64,000 nucleotides of DNA. Source: Pseudovibrio exalbescens (lineage in GTDB: Bacteria > Pseudomonadota > Alphaproteobacteria > Rhizobiales > Stappiaceae). Position 1 is the first letter of the stretch. Each line of letters starts with the position of its first letter. This document shows, piece after piece, positions 61,169 to 64,000 of this stretch. Location: contig NZ_JAQZAJ010000007.1 of NCBI RefSeq assembly GCF_028737195.1, positions 62,001-126,000 of the forward strand. Reading direction: 5' to 3'. The notes under the pieces were generated by a model. The model saw nothing but the letters and a program-made list of their open reading frames with translations. It was not told where the DNA came from and ran no database searches. The position numbers and the translations under genes are program-made.

Positions 61169-62146
61169 GTGCCTGTAATTGCTCCTGTTGATTTGGAAAG
61201 CTTTGTTGTTTCAACGGCTTTCATCGGGGATGTTGCGCTGTTCGCCGCTGGTGACGGTACTGTTTATTTTCAAGGCGGGGCCGAAACCGCCTCCCCGGTT
61301 CACAAGGATGGTTTGCTGTGTGCTGCGCTGACGCAGGACGGCAAAGCGCTGGTTACCGGTGGCGGTGATGGCAAGATCTGCCGTGTGACCGCAGATGGCG
61401 CTGTGGAACAGCTGACCGAGCGGCCGCGCAAGTGGATAGACATGATTGCCACCGGTCCGCAGGATGCGGTGGCCTTTGCCTCTGGCCGGACGGCGTGGGT
61501 GCGCCTCAAGAACGGTGAGGAGAAGGAGTTCGTCCACCAACGTGCGGTGGGCGGATTGGCCTTTGCACCGAAGGGCATGCGGTTGGCCACGGCCCGCTAT
61601 GATGGCGTTACGCTGTGGTGGGTGAACGCACAAGGTGATCCGCAAGAGCTGTTCTGGAAGGGGGCGCATAGCGGGGTTTGCTATTCGCCGGATGGCAAGT
61701 ACATCGTAACCACCATGCAAGAGAACGCCCTGCACGGGTGGCGGCTTAGTGATAATCAGGATATGCGCATGAGCGGATATCCGAATAAGATCAAAAGCAT
61801 AAGTTGGTCCGCCAAGACAAAATACCTGGCGTCTTCCGGTGCGTCTGCTGCGATCCTGTGGCCGTTTACGGGCAAGAATGGCCCAATGGGTCAGCAGCCT
61901 TTGCAGCTTGGCGCGCGAGCGGACACGGCGGTGTCGGTGGTGTGTTGCCATCCCAAGGAAGACATGCTGGCGATTGGCTACAAGGACGGCATGGTGCTGG
62001 CGGTCCGGTTTTCTGATGGCGCGGAAGTGTTGCTCCGCCGCCCCGGCCAAGGGGCAATTTCGGCGCTGAGCTGGGACAAGGCAGGTCTGCGTCTGGCATT
62101 TGGCACGGAAGAGGGCGCTGCCGGGGTCATCACGATCAACGACTAG
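61169..62146 (+). CDS. WD40-repeat protein linked to the COG0523 GTPase
   Basis: 325 residues starting at GTG 61169 with GAGGTGA upstream. The sequence is a series of about 40-residue beta-propeller repeats (ALTQDGKALVTGGGDGKICRVT, GLAFAPKGMRLATARYDGVTLWWV, VCYSPDGKYIVTTMQENALHGWRL, SISWSAKTKYLASSGASAAILWPF), suggesting a seven-blade WD40 propeller. No enzyme motif is seen. It starts eight bases after the COG0523 stop, so the two are translated from one transcript and may act as partner or scaffold. Confidence 0.88.
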   Translation: MPVIAPVDLESFVVSTAFIGDVALFAAGDGTVYFQGGAETASPVHKDGLLCAALTQDGKALVTGGGDGKICRVTADGAVEQLTERPRKWIDMIATGPQDAVAFASGRTAWVRLKNGEEKEFVHQRAVGGLAFAPKGMRLATARYDGVTLWWVNAQGDPQELFWKGAHSGVCYSPDGKYIVTTMQENALHGWRLSDNQDMRMSGYPNKIKSISWSAKTKYLASSGASAAILWPFTGKNGPMGQQPLQLGARADTAVSVVCCHPKEDMLAIGYKDGMVLAVRFSDGAEVLLRRPGQGAISALSWDKAGLRLAFGTEEGAAGVITIND

Positions 62147-62175
62147 TGCCAGAACATTCTGGCGAAGGGGGATAG

Positions 62176-62697
62176 ATGGGGATAGCTCGAACAATGGCAC
62201 TTGCGGTGGCGTTGTTCAGCGCGACCGCTACCTCCCAATTGCCAGAATTTTCTCAGCAATACCGCCAGCGTTTGGGTGGCGCGATCGATGCGTTGGAACG
62301 AATAAAACTGTCATTTTATGAAGATGCCAACGCATTTGGGATGACGGTTCAAGCAGCCTTGGCGCAGATGCGCGAAAACGGCGATGCGTTTGTGGTGGCG
62401 CGGGCGCAGAGCATGGAGCAGGCCTTTGACCGGCTCGAGAGCCTGAAAGCACAACAGGCGGCCATGCAGGAAGCTGGGAGCTTGCAACGCATTCTGGTTT
62501 TGGTCCGTTCCCACGATCCCGAGTTATCCTCCTCGGCCTGGTCTGATTTCGAGCCGGCTATCCCCGTCACTCAAGAAGCGCTTATCATTGGTGGTTTTGG
62601 ATTTCTCATAGGCTATAGCCTGTTTTATGGCGGCGTTGGCCTTGGCAAGGCAGGCCGCAAACGCTTGAAGCGCCGCAAGGTGAAACAGGCGGCGTGA
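62176..62697 (+). CDS. DUF2937-family membrane protein
   Basis: 173 residues. N-terminal signal-like helix (MALAVALFSATA), a stretch with FSQQYRQRLGGAIDALERI typical of DUF2937, a coiled-coil-like helix region (about 60-100), and one membrane span near the end (EALIIGGFGFLIGYSLFYG) followed by a basic tail (KAGRKRLKRRKVK). Function unknown. It is 29 bp after the WD40 gene, with GGGGG ahead of its ATG. Confidence 0.8.
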   Translation: MGIARTMALAVALFSATATSQLPEFSQQYRQRLGGAIDALERIKLSFYEDANAFGMTVQAALAQMRENGDAFVVARAQSMEQAFDRLESLKAQQAAMQEAGSLQRILVLVRSHDPELSSSAWSDFEPAIPVTQEALIIGGFGFLIGYSLFYGGVGLGKAGRKRLKRRKVKQAA

Positions 62698-62739
62698 GTT
62701 TAAGCACCGGGCGGAGCAGCCGCGAAAGTTGGAACGAGT

Positions 62740-64000
62740 ATGTTGGAAACAGTTGCATCAATGCATGGGATGGTGACGGCCCCCCACAAACTGGCGTCGG
62801 AAGCGGGCAGTGAAGTCTTGAAGGCTGGAGGCACGGCACTGGATGCCATGATTGCCGCCGCTTCCACCATTGCTGTTGTCTACCCGCATATGAACCACCT
62901 TGGAGGGGACGGGTTCTGGCTGATTGCCGAGCCGGGCCGCCCGCCGAAGATCATCGAGGCATGCGGTGCTGCAGGTAGCCGGGCAACCATTGCAGCCTAC
63001 AACGCCAAGGGCTATGGCGAGATACCGGCGCGTGGCCCCCATGCCGCCCTTACCGTTGCGGGCGCTGTAGGCGGTTGGCAGCTGGCGCATGAAATCGCGG
63101 CTGAACTGGGCGGCGGGTTGCCGCTGCGCGATCTGCTGGCCTTTGCCATTGATCACGCCAAGTCCGGCTATGCGGTTTCCAAATCTCAAGCGGCGCTGAC
63201 CCGAGAAAAGCTTGGAGAGCTTAAAGATCAGCCCGGTTTTGCCGATGTGTTCCTGGAGGACGGCAAGCCGCCTGAAGTGGGTTCCTTGCAGAAACAGCGG
63301 CAACTGGCGCAGACGCTGGACTATCTGGCCAACAGTGGATTGCATGAGTTCTACAAAGGAGACGTTGGACAGGCTATCGCGGCGGACCTCGAGAAAATTG
63401 GATCGCCCGTGGTGCATGACGACCTGCGCAGCTATGAGGCGCGTCTGAAGAGCCCGCTTTCTCTGAAGACAAAAGACGGCACGCTGTTTAACGCGCCGCC
63501 GCCCACGCAGGGATTGGCTTCGCTTTTGATCCTGGGCCTTTATGAGCGCATGAATGTGGATCGTCTGGAGAGCCCGGAGTATTTTCATGCCTTGATCGAG
63601 GCGACAAAACGGGCCTTCATTGTGCGTGATGAACACATAGCGGATCCGTGGATAATGTCTGCTGATCCGAAGGACTACCTCAAGCCGGAGTGGCTGGACA
63701 AAACGGCCTTCGAGATTGACCGCAAACGCGCGTTGCACTGGCCACATGAAGCGGGGGCGGGAGATACGGTCTGGCTTGGGGCGATGGATGCCAAGGGGCG
63801 CAGTGTCTCCTACATCCAGTCTGTGTTCTGGGAGTTCGGGTCTGGCTGCGTGCTGCCGCAAACGGGCATCCTCTGGCAAAACAGGGGGGCGAGCTTCAGC
63901 CTTCATCCGGAAGCGCTGCGGGCGTTGAAACCGGGTCGCTTGCCATTCCACACGCTGAACCCGGCCATGGCCCGGCTTGATGACGGCCGAACGCTTGTTT
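62740..64000 (+). CDS. Gamma-glutamyltransferase-family protein (runs off the right edge)
   Basis: Open frame of 420 codons from the ATG at 62740, cut by the window edge. It matches gamma-glutamyltranspeptidase: an opening GMVTAPHKLASEAGSEVLKAGGTALDAMIAAASTIAVVYPHMNHLGGDGFW, read in short parts, with the AALD/GGDGF segments, then LRSYEARLKSPLSL and PPPTQGLASLLIL. The autocatalytic cleavage threonine that begins the small subunit is visible in GAGDTVWLGAMDAKGR. The enzyme family transfers or hydrolyses gamma-glutamyl groups, usually of glutathione, after export or in the cytoplasm. No signal peptide is evident. The C-terminal end lies outside. Confidence 0.88.
   Translation, partial: MLETVASMHGMVTAPHKLASEAGSEVLKAGGTALDAMIAAASTIAVVYPHMNHLGGDGFWLIAEPGRPPKIIEACGAAGSRATIAAYNAKGYGEIPARGPHAALTVAGAVGGWQLAHEIAAELGGGLPLRDLLAFAIDHAKSGYAVSKSQAALTREKLGELKDQPGFADVFLEDGKPPEVGSLQKQRQLAQTLDYLANSGLHEFYKGDVGQAIAADLEKIGSPVVHDDLRSYEARLKSPLSLKTKDGTLFNAPPPTQGLASLLILGLYERMNVDRLESPEYFHALIEATKRAFIVRDEHIADPWIMSADPKDYLKPEWLDKTAFEIDRKRALHWPHEAGAGDTVWLGAMDAKGRSVSYIQSVFWEFGSGCVLPQTGILWQNRGASFSLHPEALRALKPGRLPFHTLNPAMARLDDGRTLV

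Noticed and set aside
1-64000. CRISPR array, insertion sequence or prophage
   Set aside because: No regular short repeats with spacers, no transposase or integrase reading frames and no phage genes were seen.

Overview
The window comes from an alphaproteobacterial chromosome with no mobile DNA in sight. The clues are the order M48 protease / rpoH / carD / fdxA / S4 protein / SUV3-type helicase, the RpoH2-like sigma factor, TTAA-N7-TTAA sites of the CtrA type, a complete C-P lyase operon carrying fosX, and many hits to rhizobial or stappiaceal type proteins. GC content looks mid-50s. A marine or plant-associated Hyphomicrobiales/Stappiaceae relative is a reasonable guess, but the sequence alone does not fix the genus.

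Layout. 1-1571: end of a nicotinamide phosphoribosyltransferase gene and an L-lactate dehydrogenase gene, then tRNA-Arg(CCU). 2118-10361: a housekeeping block (secreted SNase-fold protein, M48 lipoprotein protease, rpoH, carD, fdxA, S4 protein, large RNA helicase). 10362-16573: a 0.9 kb regulatory-looking intergenic region, a LuxR solo, pyruvate carboxylase and an acetate transporter. 16669-24743: glutamine amidotransferase, TerB-like protein, a large AsmA protein, a two-subunit periplasmic molybdenum hydroxylase and its divergent TetR regulator. 24725-33861: the phosphonate C-P lyase operon phnGHIJ-fosX-phnKL-hexapeptide transferase-DUF1045-phnMN, read leftward, with phnF divergent. 33878-40898: CYTH-CHAD protein, FadR-type regulator, copper ATPase, LysR regulator, methyltransferase. 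40962-46306: a dipeptide/oligopeptide ABC transporter. 46555-48276: a membrane-heme, [2Fe-2S] and class III cyclase fusion. 48469-57182: ArsC-like protein, creatininase-family amidohydrolase, orphan ABC ATPase, MarR protein, and a split ABC importer with a LacI regulator and a DinB protein. 57301-64000: a 32-codon membrane peptide, two small secreted proteins, an aminotransferase, a COG0523 metal GTPase with its WD40 and DUF2937 neighbours, and a gamma-glutamyltransferase that runs off the end.

The clearest regulatory logic is local: paired operators between the TetR gene and the molybdenum hydroxylase, a GTATAGAC-core operator between phnF and phnG, and a palindrome between the LacI gene and its solute-binding protein. 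The points most worth following are the redox-type cyclase, the small membrane peptide whose ribosome binding site lies in a hairpin, the LuxR solo with its three equally spaced dyads, and the CtrA-like sites. I found no CRISPR array, insertion sequence, integrase or rRNA.
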